Part shown: piece by piece, positions 22,535 to 35,295 of the stretch
Position numbering within the stretch: the stretch's first letter is position 1
How the letters are laid out: every line of letters begins with the position of its first letter
Notes under the pieces: model-generated
Told to the model about the DNA's origin: nothing
Databases searched by the model: none
What the model saw: the letters and a program-made list of their open reading frames with translations, nothing else
Made by a program: the position numbers and the translations under genes
NCBI GenBank assembly: GCA_009746045.1
Contig: RPFO01000017.1
Span: forward strand, 1,911,452-1,975,451
Length of the DNA: 64,000 nt
Reading direction: 5' to 3'
Origin: Mesostigma viride
Lineage: Eukaryota > Streptophyta > Mesostigmatophyceae > Mesostigmatales > Mesostigmataceae

Positions 22535-24815
22535 CATTAGAGTCTTTGTATCAGGGTATGCCTCGTATTTCGGACGAGATTAGGCAGGCTGTAGGATATA
22601 GCATTTGTAGGACATCTTGCTCGCACCAGCCAGGTCGACACCGCCCTTGGTCTGCATGGCCGGCCCCCAGCGGCTTGGCCAACCAGGGCGGCACTATCTT
22701 CACCTGGCCTGGCCCCAAGGACATTCCTAGGAAGCTAGGCAAACCTGCCATGAACTGCACCCAGATCTCATCGATGTTGCTGGCCGACCATACGTGGTCC
22801 CAGCTCAGGTTGACCACCGCATCCACTCCCTCTCCCTTCTTTGGACTGCCATATATGCAGAACAAGACGAGGTGGCAGAAGATTCATCCAGGCCCACACG
22901 ACAGCCCCTGTGGGCAAGCCACTTCCCCCCAATGTCCATCTTCCCAGTAAAAGTCCTAAATTTAGGACCAAGTGGAATTAAAAAATATATATGCAAACAT
23001 TAAAATTTGACCCTGGCATTCGTGCCCATGACAGATAACACACTTTTTTAGTTTCTATCAAAAATCTGGGGTCAAATAATTACATTTAGTGCATGAATGG
23101 GCCCTGCCACCTGCCAGACCTCAAAGCGCGAATTTGGCCAAAATGTGGGTTTTAGGACCATTAGGACCAATTATTGTCAACGCATGACCATGCTATCCAC
23201 ACGGTCCCTTGAGCATCTTACAAGCGCTAGGGGACCCTACGAGGCCTTGGGATGGCGGGGCAGCGTATAACAAGGCCATACCCTGCTGTGGCTGCCTCTA
23301 TATATACGCGTGATTAACGGTGTCACAGATGGTGCAGGTAATGCAATATAGGGTTGCATGGTTGCTGAGGTTGCCCGGCTTGAACATGGCCCACCCCTTG
23401 CGGTAAACTTTCTCTAAGCATATGCCAAACCTTCTTTGACATCACGGACATGCTGGCCACCACCCAGCGATGAAAAAACATTGCATTTGCATTGCAACTA
23501 ACACATGAATGCAGCCAAATCAAGTTACAAAACAACGTTGTGCTAACATGCAACGCTTTGTGAGCGAATTCAGGGTGCATGTAACACGTAAACCATACTG
23601 TATATACTGTCTGAGAACACCCTGAACGACTGCAGGCCATAGGACCGAATGGTTTATAACTAACACATGAGTAAAACTGCTCTTACGCATGTGTGTTTTA
23701 GCTGCAGCGGACGACGAAGATAGAGACGTAAAAAATTGTATGACGTAAACCAACTATGTGTGACAGTTATGTGCACAGAGAGCGTCCCCTCTTTTTAGGC
23801 ATAGCTGGCTGACTCAAAACACCACGACAGCGTTGCCAGTTACACTCATGATCTAGGACAACCCGGCACTTACCTGCTACTTACGTCGCCTCATTCCAGA
23901 TGGTTGCAAAAAAGTCGCTGAAATCGCAGCGAGGTCAGCTTTCCGAGAGCTGAGCGCACCAAAGCTGGCCAACCGGTTCGACAATGATATAAACCACGCT
24001 TGTGCTGCGTTCTAGGTCCAAGAAATACCGAAAGTGAAAACCTATAAGGTGCGCTCGCTGCCCAGCCTGAACGTCCCTAAAACATGGTCGACAATGGAAA
24101 TCGGGCAAGAATATCACGGCCCAGGCGCTCCCATGTCAAATACTCCGTTTCTAAACTCCAGACTATAATAAAAATCGTCCACAAAAATTTCCTGGCTTGA
24201 TTCGCACCACCATTGCTAATACACTAACATGTTTGTGCCAAAATCGACCCTCCGCGAGCAGGCGATCTGCGACCCATTTGTGTTGTGCCGCTGTGATACA
24301 GCGCTACACATAAAAACTTGCGCAGAAAATATTCACAGCCTTTAAGCATAACTAACAACCTTTCGTTTTTGCTACTGGGCGCCCGAAATGATAAACGCAC
24401 GTGAAAACGCCGGCCACGATTGTCAGGTCGCCATATCCACCTCACTTCATTCCCGCACCCACTTTTTCGCTCCAAAATCGGTTATATTTTTGGTCGAGGT
24501 ACCTACTTTCCCGCCATTATACCCGGTACCCGGGTACGGAATCCGGGTACCATGTGCCGGTACCACGGGTCGGGTACATCATGCCGGGTACGGTCCACAT
24601 GGGGTACGGTCCATATAGTGACCCCCCCCCCCGGTACCTCGGTTATAGTGACCACTAGGACGATTTAGGACAAAGTCCTAAATTTAGGACCGTGGGATGA
24701 TTAACACCAAGAGGAAGGGGCGTTTTGCTGAACTCGTAGTGCAGCTAGGATTTTCTAGACTATAGTAGAAAGCTTAGAGTCAGGTTAAGTAAGTAAGTAA
24801 GTACTTGCGTGTCAT
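22535..24815 (+). mobile_element. LINE 3' end split by a 1.77 kb element
   Basis: 22535-22932 reads LYQGMPRISDEIRQ and then the ORF2 C-terminus, and stops after CAAGCCACTTCCCCCCAA. It resumes at 24707 with CCAAGAGGAAGGGGCGTTTT and the stop, then the start of the 3' UTR, ending in (AAGT)n near 24800. Everything between is the nested element. Several indels in the coding part. Confidence 0.75.
22933..24706. mobile_element. 1.77 kb nested element, TGT..ACA ends, CCAA duplication
   Basis: The insertion interrupts a LINE 3' end whose intact form is seen at 541-1095. CCAA occurs on both sides (22929-22932 and 24707-24710). The termini are imperfect inverted repeats of about 38 bp: left TGTCCATCTTCCCAG then GTCCTAAATTTAGGAC, right (inverse) TGTTAATCATCCCACG then the same 16 bp palindrome. 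No transposase was seen; the interior is AT-balanced, with a GGTACC/GGGTAC-rich patch at 24520-24645. TG..CA ends and a 4 bp duplication would also fit a solo LTR, so the class is open. Confidence 0.6.
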
Positions 24816-24959
24816 GCGCAAAGGCATGCCACGGAGTACTATGCTATAATCTCTTTTGAAAAATTTATAATTACACAAAAGTTAAACAAATATCGTCTGC
24901 ATCATCCCCCAACCGTTAAGCACTAGATGGGCATGTAATCCTCATCCGAGCTGTCCTCT

Positions 24960-26175
24960 AGCTATACTGTCTGTAATGGCAGACGAGGCTATCCTCAGGA
25001 CCAATCAACCTCCATCTGCGGACTTCTACCCTGGCTAGCATGCAACAGGCCGCGGGGCCCGTGGGGACAAAACAGGAGCATACCCCAGTCAGGAAGGTGC
25101 TTATCCCAGATGGCAGCCCGGCATTTCTCCTTGTCAATCATGCGGGCGCGGAGTACGGATAGTCCCAGAAGCCCTGCATCTTCAAGCAGTTGTGTCACAT
25201 AGGTCCGGGTCGCGCCGCGCCGGTGCCCGGCGCGCGCAAGTTTGCCAGTGCCAGGGTTGCGATGGGACAAGGGGACCCTGCCATATAGGAGGAGGTGTCT
25301 ACCTGGTTGGCCCATCGTAAGCCGGCCCCCCGGCAGGGCCCACATCGGTATTCACCTGGTCTGTGCGGGCAAGATGGCCGGCAAAGAGGAGGCGGCGGTG
25401 TCGGATGGTATGGGTGACAAGAGGGAGCTCGCAGTAGAGCTCGGCCCGGGTGCGGCGTTCTTGGTAGCGGACGCCGAGGATATGACGGAGCATTCTCGAG
25501 AGTGACGGTGCCGTCAAGCTGCTGGCTCAGCGCCTGGTCCAGGGTCCACGCCTCGCAGCCATAAAGGAGGATGCTGAGGACAAGGGCCTTGAACAGAAAG
25601 CGCTTGCGTAGCTCACTCAGGTAGCGGCAGGTCCAGAACCTGTCGAGGCGGCGGAGGGCCGCCCAGGCCTGGCCAATGCGGGTGTTGATGTCGTCGGCCA
25701 TGGAGGGAAGCCAGCTGCCAACCAAGGAGCTTGAAGTGAGTCGCCGGGGGGACGGGGCTGCCGTCCAGCAAGAGGAGGGTGGGTGGGGCTATCCCAGCAG
25801 GGAAGCCGATGGCCATGACCTCCGTTTTCTTGCTGATCATAAGCCCCACCGCCCGCGCTTCCAGGGATAAGCCGTCTAGCCAGAGTTGGGCTGACTCCGG
25901 GTTTTCCACGAGTGTCGTGTCATCAGCGTAGATCAGATCGCTCAGGCGGTAGGGTCGGTGGGTCAACCCCGCCGTAGCTGGCGTACTCCGTGACCTCGAT
26001 CCCCATTCCCCGGCGGGCGCCCCTCCACCCGGGCGAAGCGGGCTTGTGCACGTGCGCCGCATAATATAGTCCACCACAATGATGAACGGATATGGGGAGA
26101 GCACACAGCCCTGCCACACCCCGGTGTGCAGGGGGAACGCTGGAGTGACGCCGTCGGCGGTACGGACCTGGGCTT
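24960..26175 (-). pseudogene. LINE ORF2 reverse transcriptase, C-terminal half
   Basis: Down the minus strand: TGSQAQVRTADGV, GVWQGCVLSPYPFIIVVDYI (RT motif B-like region), LIYADDTTLVENPESAQLWL (motif C), LEARAVGLMISKKTEVMAIG, then after a frame change SWLPSMADDINTRIGQAWAA and KALVLSILLYGCEAWTLDQA, a second change, then HRRLLFAGHLARTDQVNTDV and finally YVTQLLEDAGLLGL..CRAAIW. At least two frameshifts. Different from the 541-1095 LINE in its C-terminal tail, so a second subfamily. Followed at once by a plus-strand 3' tail (26180-26310), the layout of a 5' inversion. Confidence 0.75.
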
Positions 26176-26179
26176 GGGA

Positions 26180-26310
26180 CCCAGTCAGATTAGTTCGATT
26201 CCGCGGCTTCGCCCACCTCCACCCCGGCATCCAGCATCCATGGAACACTGTGTGCTACATGATCTCCCAACGGAGGCATGTTATAATTTAATTAATTTTT
26301 TTATTTTTTA
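26180..26310 (+). mobile_element. LINE 3' UTR tail
   Basis: Carries GATTCCGCGGCTTCGCCCAC, then GTGCTACATGATCTCCCAAC and TTATAATTTAATTAATT, the shared LINE 3' terminus. Confidence 0.7.
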
Positions 26311-28489
26311 TTTTAATAAGGCGCGGGGTTAAAAACTTGAGCGTGCTGAGGCTAGCACCTGCCAGCTGCAAACACAAAAAGCCGATTTATAACGCCACCT
26401 TGGCCTGGCGTCCCACTGCCAGCAATTAAAGTAAAAACGCCAACGGCCTGCCAGACGTTCAGTAAGCACCGCGCCAGGAGGCACCGGCGTGCTACGATGC
26501 TCCTGGACGCAGGCCTAGCATATTATGGACACACAATTTTTTCCTTTAATAGTATACGCCGATCCGATTCCTTATAGCTAGAGCAAGGTCACCAGCCTGG
26601 CCCAGCATACGTATGCAGACGATCACCCACATGAGATAAGCTAGAAATGCGCATGCACATGCCATGGATGCGCGATTGAAGTTCATGCAATGCCAGGTGC
26701 CACACATGCAGATGCACACATGCGTGGCCCACAGGCCCTAGCTAATTTTTAAGAAATGCAAACTTGATACAAGGAAACTTCTATTCCGCACCGCATGCAA
26801 TACAGTGTTGCAAAACCAGTAGCCAACAGACATCCGCCAGCGCCTAGCTAGCTATGTGTCTCGCCTAGCACTGCCTGTTTGCTTGCAAGCGTCTCCATAG
26901 TAATGCAGGGCTCACACGGGTCATATTGCACCCACAGCCCACAGGGGATCGATGCCGGATCGTTTCGACGTGTCCGATTGTGCACCCTGTGGCATACCTG
27001 TGGGGTGAGAGACGGGGTGGTCTCTGTCTCCTTCCCACGGTGCACACTCAGGGATTAAACGCACTCTGGTGCTCTGTGACTCCCAAAGCACGTGTTTCCC
27101 TAAGCGTTGCTGCACTGCGGCAGGACTCAAAATTTTGTATAAATATTAAATATCCTGGTCCTCACAGTGCTCACCTATCAAGGAGACAACCTATGGCGCC
27201 GAGGCATGGACGCTCACGGACACGCTGGCCGCGCCAAGCTAGACGGCACGGTAACCAGGATGCTTCGTCAGGCCCTGAATGTAGGGTTTTCAACGCATAT
27301 CCCCTAAATGGTCTGAGATCCTGCCGATAAATCGGCTGGATCTTCACAATTTTGCAAACCAGATGCCATCCAACCTACCCATATCCAATGGCTGTCCTTG
27401 GGGGCCAAGCATGTCCATGAGTTGCCCTTCGGGTTGGTATATCACAACCTCACATATATGCAGGGTAGGCCATGTTTAACTGCCGTCAAAGTCAGGGGGG
27501 TCAAGACGCGCGTTTTCATTTTTGGTAGAATGTGCATTTTGAATTATGTTATAAGACCTAGGCACCTACCACTTCAGGGATGATAAACAATTAGTTTCTG
27601 AACAGTTTGAGCCATTGGGGTCATCATTTGGGTGGGTATACCAGCAGTTACACCCAGTACAGCCCATAGGGGTACCGTTGGTAAAAAGCAACCAAGGGAG
27701 TAGGGGTGGGCATACTACCTCCTAATATGGCCACTAACCATGCCAAACAATACATTTCCCTTCCACAATGATGGGGAAACATAACTGCATCATCACACTG
27801 CCCTTACATGGCACCTATGTGCAGGTGCCACCTTGTCCATGCACGTAGGTAACGTGGTACGGACACCCTACTACGCAAGGCATGCATTCTAGGAGGCAGC
27901 CACCAACAAACTAGTGGTGTTGAGCCTATTTCAGCCTGCCCTAGCAAGGATAAACTAGGCCTAAGCTGATATAGCTTGCCAGGTGATGGCCAGCACACCT
28001 GGTGGCACATGCTGTCAATGGGAAGCTTTTACTCACCAGTTACGTGCTTGATGATGCCACAGAGACCAGCCAACTGCCTCACACTCATGCAATATGTGTA
28101 TGGGAAATGTATAACAAACATATATGGAGGTATTCAAACCCATACAGCCTCTAAAACTTATCACCATCACCCTGTGGCAGGTCAACTGACTGAGGGAAGC
28201 ATCTAAGAAGGGTGTTTTAGAAAGGGGCCAGGCCAGGGTCAAGAAAGAGCATGAATAGTGCAAAAAGAATGTGCTACACTAGCTAGAACGTATATATAAA
28301 CGTCAAACATCGATAGGAAAACGATGCTTAAGCTTTACCAGGCATGGATGGCGTTACCTTGGCCCAGGCGGTGGCCGCAAAATGGCGCATTTCGGCACAC
28401 TAAAGTTGTGCAGCATGGTCGCTGGATTCGGCGATTTCTGGCCACCCTTGCACGTTTACGACTAATATGTATCATAAAAAGTACAAAGA
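26311..28489. other. Intergenic DNA with one LINE scrap
   Basis: 27188-27290 on the plus strand encodes TYGAEAWTLTDTLAA, part of a LINE ORF2 related to 1-295. The rest shows no gene or repeat that I recognise. Confidence 0.45.
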
Positions 28490-28785
28490 AACCAATATAT
28501 CCTTTAAAATACGCCGGAAATGTATTGCTGTCAACGTTTCTATCGTCCGGCCTGATCGCAGTTTTTTCCAGCAAGAACGCTGCCGACACCTATCAAATGG
28601 CATTCCCGCGAACCAAAAATTGGCCTGTATGATCTTTAGGACGTTTAAAATCAATATCCTAAATTTGGCCAGAAAATTCGAACGCAAACGTAAATGCCAT
28701 GCGTGGGCGCAAGCCGCCATGGCCAGGTCGTCGTTTTCCGGAATGCACGTTGTACGTGAAAAAGTACCCTGACCCCTTGTACTTT
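28490..28785 (+). repeat. Dispersed repeat, inverse copy at 62875-63125
   Basis: Blocks such as CAGTTTTTTCCAGCAAGAAC, CCGCCATGGCCAGGTCGT and CCTTGTACTTTGACCG reappear inverted at 62875-63125. No protein. Similarity fades beyond these limits. Confidence 0.5.
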
Positions 28786-28989
28786 GACCGGCCAGAACAC
28801 CTCTATAACTTTGTCAAAAGTATGCAAACCCTAGTACCATGCTGTGAAGAATTTTATAAACTTTCGATCTTCTCAGCTAAACTTTTCCTAATTCTCAATA
28901 GATTTCGCGGCATCTGGTCCCCCGAGAAGGGGCCGATGCATCGGCTGGAACTCGATTTTTGGCGGAAAATCGGCAGCAAGACCATTTAG

Positions 28990-30615
28990 GGGATATAGGT
29001 CTTTAGAATCTTTGTACCAGGGCATGCCTCGCAGTTATTTTCCACCTTCGACGATGCCAGACCCGGCTTTTTCGACATGCCACCCATCAAGATACTGGAG
29101 CTCGTGTTTTATGGGTCATACGCCTCCATTTTCGACCTGTGCCAGCGCCTTCACAGCCATTACCGCCTCCGCACTGGACCTGACGGCCGGTTTACTCACC
29201 GACCTGAGAACCTGGCCCGCTGGTCTCGCCCCCGTCTTCAGCTCGCCGCCCTCTTTTCCATCCTTCAGCGCTCTGTCACGGACCTCTGGACCCCCTCCCC
29301 CTTGACCGAATCCACCTTCCTCCTCCACCTCCAAGAAACCATCTCACAGCACGTGACGCCCCTAGCTGCAGATGTGGCAGCTGTGGGTCGCACGCTGGCT
29401 GCTGAGCTCCCCACCATCCCCACCGCCACCGCCACCCTCCTCGCCTCCACCCCCCCCCCTCCGCCTCCACCGACTCCATCACCGCCCAGCTCCGCGACAT
29501 TGACCAACGTCTTAAGGATAATGCCATCGCTATCGAGGTCCTGCAGAACACCGCGGGCCTCACCGCCCAGGCGGTGAAGGACATTGCCGCCAAGCCAGCC
29601 TCTGCTGGCCTGGCCGGCGATGCTCCTCCCATCACGACCTGGGCGGACATGCTTAAGCAGCACACCACCTCCACCACCTCCGCCGTCGCAGCCCAGCTCC
29701 AGCGGCAGACGCTTGACCTCCGCGAGGAGGCCGAGCTTGCCAAGCGCAGCCTTAACGTCATTGTCAGGAACCTCGACATGGAGGAAGGTGAGAATTCCGA
29801 GAAGCTTGCACGTGCGTTTGAGAGAGAAATTCTTAGTCGCATGGGCCTTACTGGTGAGATCGACCTGGTCGCCCACCGCCTTCCCCGCGCGCGGGGTAAG
29901 GCAGGGCCGCCCCCGCTCCTTCTCACCTTTAAGACCCCGGCGGACAAGATTTCTTTTCTCCGACGCCGCAAGCGGCTCGAGAAGACTCTCTTCACCCTTG
30001 ACGACGACTTGACCCTGGCGCAGCAACAACGGCGACGGGAGCTATGGCCGACCTACCTCCAGCTCCGGCAGACCAAGGCGGGGCAGCCGGTGTACTGGAA
30101 GGGGGCGGCCATCTACGTCGGCCACAAGCCCTGGCAGGCGACCCCCGCGGCCCCAACGACTCCAGACGCCCCAGCTTAGGGGAATACAGCAGTAGTAGTG
30201 TAGAATAGATAGACCGTGGCCATGTACATGTACGCCTCCTAGAGGCACTATCCTAGCTAAGCCACACGCTTTATTTAATCATGTACATGTGTGCCTATGA
30301 TGTGCCACACTCCAGATGATGCCTAGCTTTATTTAGTTATGTTGTGCCCATGCAGGGAGTAACTCTCTGCTGAGACGCCATGCCCTAGCCTTTTTGTATA
30401 GCTATGCTGATCTTCCCCCCCATGACAGGCTCCCCCTTCGCTGGGCATAGCTTGAAGATCATGGGGATGCAAGTGCCCTGGTGCACCTAGAGCAAGGGTC
30501 CTTTACATCCCCACCCTTGCAGGAAGTAGCTTAGGATGTATGATAGGCCATATGCCCCCTCTCAAGGGCTATGTGCTACATATACTCCCAACGGAGTTAT
30601 GTTACAATTCAATTC
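28990..30615 (+). mobile_element. ORF1-only non-LTR element (copy O2)
   Basis: Plus-strand element: short 5' region, ORF1 (29077-30179), ~390 bp 3' UTR, then ATGTGCTACAT..TCCCAACGGAGTTATG (30571-30600) and an (AATTC)n tail. No ORF2. The first ~35 bp also contain a short piece reading LYQGMPR, the same as at 22540, so the 5' junction is composite. Confidence 0.7.
29077..30179 (+). pseudogene. L1-type ORF1 protein, one frameshift
   Basis: The N-terminal part starts MPPIKILELVFYGSYASIFD and runs to the run of ten C at about 29450. There the frame shifts and the rest continues as QLRDIDQRLKDNAIAIEVLQ (coiled coil), LNVIVRNLDMEEGENSEKLA, LVAHRLPRARGKAGPPPLLL (RRM-like), LDDDLTLAQQQRRRELWPTY and GQPVYWKGAAIYVGHKPW. 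The C-terminal half is clearly homologous to the intact ORF1 at 18561-19949, but well diverged. The C-run makes slippage the likely cause. Confidence 0.8.
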
Positions 30616-31150
30616 AATTCAATGCCTCGCATTTCGGACGAGATTAGACAGCGTAGGATAGCATTATTCGTAGGACATCTTGCTCGCACCAGCCAGGTAG
30701 ACACCGACCTCGGTCTGGCAGGCCCCCAGTGGCTTGCCGCCAGCCAGGGCGGCATATCCTGACCTGGCCTGGCCCCAAGGACATACCAGTAAGAAGGTAG
30801 GCAAACATGTCATGACCTACCCACAGCAGTTGCTGGCCGGCATAGTGGTCCCAGCCCCGTTTGAACATCGCATTCAATCCCTCTCTCTTGCTTGGACTGC
30901 TATGCAGAACAAGAAGAAGTGGAAGACGATTGTCCAGGCCGTCATACGCCAGCCCCTGTGGGCAAAGCCCTCTCCCGCCAAGAGAAAGGGACGCCTTGCT
31001 GAGTAGAAGAGTTAGGGTTTTCTAGATTAGATTAGCTTAGAGTTAGATTAGTTCGGTTTCGCGGCTTCGCCCCCCGTCCATCCATCCAGCAAGGGAATAC
31101 GTGCTACATGATCTCCCAACGGAGTCATGTTATAGTCATGTTAATTTTAA
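30616..31150 (+). mobile_element. LINE 3' end, best-preserved C-terminus
   Basis: Starts at MPRISDEIRQRRIALFVGHL and, with a small frame change at about 30760, continues PQGHTSKKVGKHVMTYPQQL, FEHRIQSLSLAWTAMQNKKK and ends KGRLAE-stop at 31006. The 3' UTR ends GTGCTACATGATCTCCCAAC..GTCATGTTATAG. It sits directly in the AATTC tail of the ORF1 element, so it inserted there, or both were copied as one chimera. Confidence 0.75.
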
Positions 31151-31319
31151 ATTAAATATCCATTTTTATTTAGAAGTGGGATGTTTATTATCTCAAAGGA
31201 TTCCGTTGCTGTGCCTGCGGCGCAAACGGGTTTCCACGGAGAGGCCTGACAACTCCAGCCTGTCAACCACAGGCAAAGCCAAGGAATGAGGTCATGCATG
31301 TGCATGTTAGCATCTTCAG

Positions 31320-31660
31320 GAAAAGATAACAGATTTCCTTTTTCCATTCGCGGGTATGTCCTCGTGAATGGTGGGAGAGAGATCGCAGCAATGGTGCTCA
31401 CCACTGGACACTCCCGGCCAGTTAGGCTCAAAAGACACGCCCTGATCAAGCAAGCTGTTTCCGCCCCCACATCTATGTCATCTAGTCGCTCTTAGTGTTC
31501 GCAAGCCATAATTGCAACGAACAAGGCTACACATTTTCATATCCATCCATATCCATCATCATGAACGACTCAAAAAGCGGATAAGATTACAGCAGGCTCG
31601 AGCTACCATGGTCCGGATTCTCCAGATTTCTGGCCTGCGCTGGTTGTCTTATTGAGATAA
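31320..31660 (+). repeat. Dispersed repeat R1, copy c
   Basis: Shares GGTGGGAGAGAGATCGCAGC, the AAGGCTACACATTTTCAT block and the right end CTGGCCTGCGCTGGTTGTCT with the other R1 copies. Confidence 0.6.
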
Positions 31661-32902
31661 CAGATACCCACTTCGCGAACTTGGCTAACTGAATAAAATC
31701 TAACACTCCGCCTTGTTCACTTGGACTAAACACATACTAGTATTATCAGGCCATGTGTTAGATAACATTGTCCGGAATGCCTGGGCATGCAAGCACAATA
31801 AATGTAGGTGTGGCCTGCAGGTGTGGCCTTCACATGTTGTTCCTGCGCCGCCCCCACAAGCTGTCCGGGTCCCTCTCCGTGTTGCCCATGCACCGCGTTT
31901 TGTTAGTCATAAGCCGTACTAGACATGAATGGGAGGATGACCTTTGCAAGTCTAAGCACTGCCCAGTCCGGTGCTAGCACACGCAGAAGTGTTTGCTGAC
32001 GCGCAGCACTCCGTTATCACAGGGTAATTGGGATGTTTATCCCTGAGCAATCACGTCACGTCACGTCACGCCACACGCCGTGCACAAACCTAGCTTGCAA
32101 TGCCTCATCAGATAACACCCACGAAACTATCATGTATTGTGGATTATTGCATGGTGGCAATGGCCCAGTTTTGTAAACTGGAGAGACAATGCGGAGCCAT
32201 CCCAACACTCACCTGCAACTTTTTTTCTCGGGCTGACTGCCCGCCTGCTATAACTGCTTGAAAGCCTGCAGGGAAAGCAAGAAGCACCGACGCATATGGG
32301 AATAGATCTCAGGTGCACATAGGCCAAAGAAAAGCCATTTGGAGGCTACCATGGCAGGCTACCGGCAGGGCAAGAAGGCAACCATGCCCGTATCGCATTA
32401 TTGCAGCGTGGCCATCTCAGCACAAGCCTGTGCATGATGGCCCCGGGCTCACTAGCATCGTCAATGCGTATTGGCAAATCGCGCTTACGTGGCAGTGGCA
32501 GTGGTGCATGCCTCCTCCAGCATACTTCCACAAAGCCGTCACCATTTAACCCTTCAACACATGATCACACTCATGTGGTCACTGGTGACTGTAACGTGCA
32601 GAGAGGAAGCAAACAAAGCATGTGTGTACATAACCATGCGTGCCTCCTTTGGGAGGGCGATGAGTCAACAAGTCAGACCCGGTCACTGGGGGTTGGACCC
32701 TGTCAAAAGCAGTGCTAGTCTCCCCTAGATGCGTACAGAACCCTGACCCTGTTTTGCAACATCCATCCTCGATGGTCCGCATTGGTACCCGACAGTCTAG
32801 TTCAGGTGTAGATGCCAAATTCAAGTGGCTTGTATGAGCAAGAGCGGACACACCGGCCCTGGCTACAACACTGCTCACAGAAGCCACGCAAACATGAGCG
32901 AC

Positions 32903-32933
<31 letters not shown>

Positions 32934-33690
32934 CACACGCACGCATGCATGCATGTGCACGCACCTCCAGCAATGGAGTCGTGTGGATGGGCTCGCTTGT
33001 ACGCGGCGCTCTTCTTTGGTTGCTGCCGGCGGGGCAAGGGCCGTGAGCGCAAAAGGGGGTCACATGGGCCAAAAGAGTGTCCCGTGAGAGAGACAGGGCG
33101 TGTGGGTAAAGGGGTTGCGGAGCCGGGGGGCCATACCATGTGAGCCAAGCCATGCAGGACACCAAGGGGTTATGAGGGGAGTGTAATGGGGGACGAACCA
33201 TACGGAGGGGGGTGTAAAGGGGGACGGACCGTACGTGTCACCCCAGGCACGCGCACAGACGTGCAAGCATGCATGGGTGCAAGCATGCATGGGTGCAAGC
33301 ATGCATGGGTGCAAGCATGCGTGGGTGCAAGCATGCATGGACGCAAGCATGCATTCCTGCTGTAGCTTTGAGCGTGACCATCACAGGGTGGGATTCCCAA
33401 CAGAGACTAAGCGGGACACCTTGACCCGTGATGTGCTGCCCAGGCAGTGGGCACGCATGCATCCGTCCGTAACATCCACGATTGGCCTGTATCCAAAATG
33501 ATATTGAATATGATTGGAATGATTATTACTAAGTTGCTTGAAATTTGTCAAAATGCAACGGCTAGCTCAGCAGGAACCCAGCCGTGCCGTGCGTGCATAA
33601 AGGAACAACGCCGTTTGGGCGAAAAGGCAGGAGGTACACACGAAAAGGCAGGTTTGCTCAATAGCTCAACTATGTCCCATTCCTAATTGC
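31661..33690. other. Intergenic DNA with simple repeats
   Basis: No gene recognised. A C-run with (CA)n lies at about 32901-32937. A 16 bp minisatellite, GCAAGCATGCATGGGT, is repeated about seven times at 33261-33355 and gives spurious Cys/His-rich frames on both strands. Confidence 0.6.
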
Positions 33691-34191
33691 ATTCCCATGC
33701 CCCACCTGCTTAGCTACTGTATTTATGACCACCACGCTAGGCACACATCCCGTGTCCACCTGCTAGCCGCTCCCCCCCATGCCCCACCTGCACGTGATTC
33801 ATTGCTTACAAAAAGGGACATTTCATGCCCCGCCTTCAGTAAGCTAATCGGTGAACTCATGCCCCGCCTTGACATGATAGATTCGCTATCCCGTGCCCCC
33901 TCTTCACATCTCGGAGTACTTCCACTACCCACCTCCCTTTCTACCTACTCAATAGAGCAATGCGCCTTCTTCACCTACTGGCTCCGTGAACCCATGCCCC
34001 GACTGTGTATGATACAGTCACTAACCCATGCCCCACCGCCATACAGTTACATGATCCACAGAGTTAATTAATAGAAATACTCCATGACCCCAAGCCCCAC
34101 CTGCCAGCCACACACCCCCATGCCCCACTTCCATATACTTGATGCCTTAACCCATGGCCCACGTACTCTATCGAATAACCCCCTGCCTCAC
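33691..34191. repeat. Degenerate CATGCCCC-centred repeats
   Basis: CATGCCCC(A/G)CCT-like units recur about ten times at irregular 40-70 bp spacing. No coding signal. Confidence 0.4.
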
Positions 34192-34488
34192 CTGCTTGAC
34201 CACCAGGCTGGGCACGTGCTTGCCCCAGTGCGCCTGGTGGCTTGCCTGCCCCGCCGCGTACTCGCGCTCGCTGCGCACCAGATCGCTCTGGCTGCGGCCC
34301 AGCAGTGAGATCTGCTTGAGGTCCAGGAAATAGACGAGCGCGACCAGGATGGTGACGGAGACCACCACCAGCTTGAGAGGCGTGGTCCAGTAGCGTGCCA
34401 GGTGGCTCAGGCGCGAGCCGGCGCCGCCGCTGGAGCCGACACCTGAGGAGCCCAGAGGTTTTTCGGGTTCCGCAAAAGTCCACTCGGG
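34192..34488 (-). CDS. Orphan exon: single-pass membrane protein segment (unknown)
   Basis: A 99-codon open exon is bounded by a good acceptor (CATAG before 34488) and donor (GTGAGG after 34192) and shows strong codon regularity. It begins PEWTFAEPEKPLGSSGVGSS, then has SRLSHLARYWTTPLKL followed by a clear membrane segment, VVVSVTILVALVYFLDL, then LLGRSQSDLVRSEREYAAGQ and ends PSLVVKQ. The order, a cytosolic linker, one membrane helix and a charged stretch, would fit a type II membrane protein. Flanking exons were not found, so neither the gene's function nor its extent can be given. Confidence 0.5.
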
Positions 34489-35295
34489 CTATGGGGAGAG
34501 AAAGAAGCGGGGAGAGAAAGAAACAGGTGGAGTAAAATGGGGGCATCAATAACGAAAACTTGAGCATGCATAGCAACCGGAACAGACAGCACACCATGGA
34601 GGACCTGAAACGCATGACATGTGATGGAGACTTGAAGGGCATCCAGCAGGAACCAAGATAGACTCATGGACTGCTCTCACGAAACATGCAAAAACCTGGC
34701 ACTTTCCAAAAACATGCCACGAATATAGCAGCAATGACTGGCATGCCTGGCAGAATCTTACTGCTGCCGCATAAGCTGTAGAAGTACAATGGTGATAATG
34801 ATGCAAATAAACTAACTGAAAAGATTTTTAGTCCCATCACATGGAGTGGCATCACTTGGATGTCTGCCGCTGAAAAAAAAAAAGCTGTGTAGAAGTGCAT
34901 GTTGCTATAACAGGCACCCCTATGGGCTCTCGTGACATAAACAACGTTTCTTCTGCTCAGTTAGCTATAATGACTCAGACTACCTGGTAACCAAAACAAA
35001 ACCGTCGTGGGCGCTGATAAAACCACTGCTTGGGAATGCTTTCCGTTTGAAAAGCCACATGAGCTGAAGATCCAAACGAAACTTCCCGGCATCTTCGTAT
35101 TATGCCACTTAGCAATATCCCACAGATGATCTCGCATTTTGCTGTACTAGAAATCTGCCTGCAGTGCATGCGAGTAATGCCGTCTCCAGAACATGACGGC
35201 ATGGGCCGCCAGCATGCCGAGGGGTAATCCTCAATGGCCAGCGACGGTGACAAATTTGCTAAGGCGAAGTGAGCTTCTACAAGCACTTTCATCAT
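34489..35295. other. Unassigned sequence upstream of the orphan exon
   Basis: Nothing recognisable; it could hold an intron or further small exons of the minus-strand gene. Confidence 0.3.

Noticed and set aside
25676-26332. Plus-strand frames over the LINE RT
   Set aside because: Shadows of the minus-strand RT fragment.
32010-32032. Sequence resembling a homing endonuclease I-SceI site (ACAGGGTAAT)
   Set aside because: Only ten bases match and no endonuclease gene is near; chance.
33060-33462. Cys/His-rich repeated peptide frames
   Set aside because: They follow from the 16 bp GCAAGCATGCATGGGT minisatellite, not from a zinc-binding protein.
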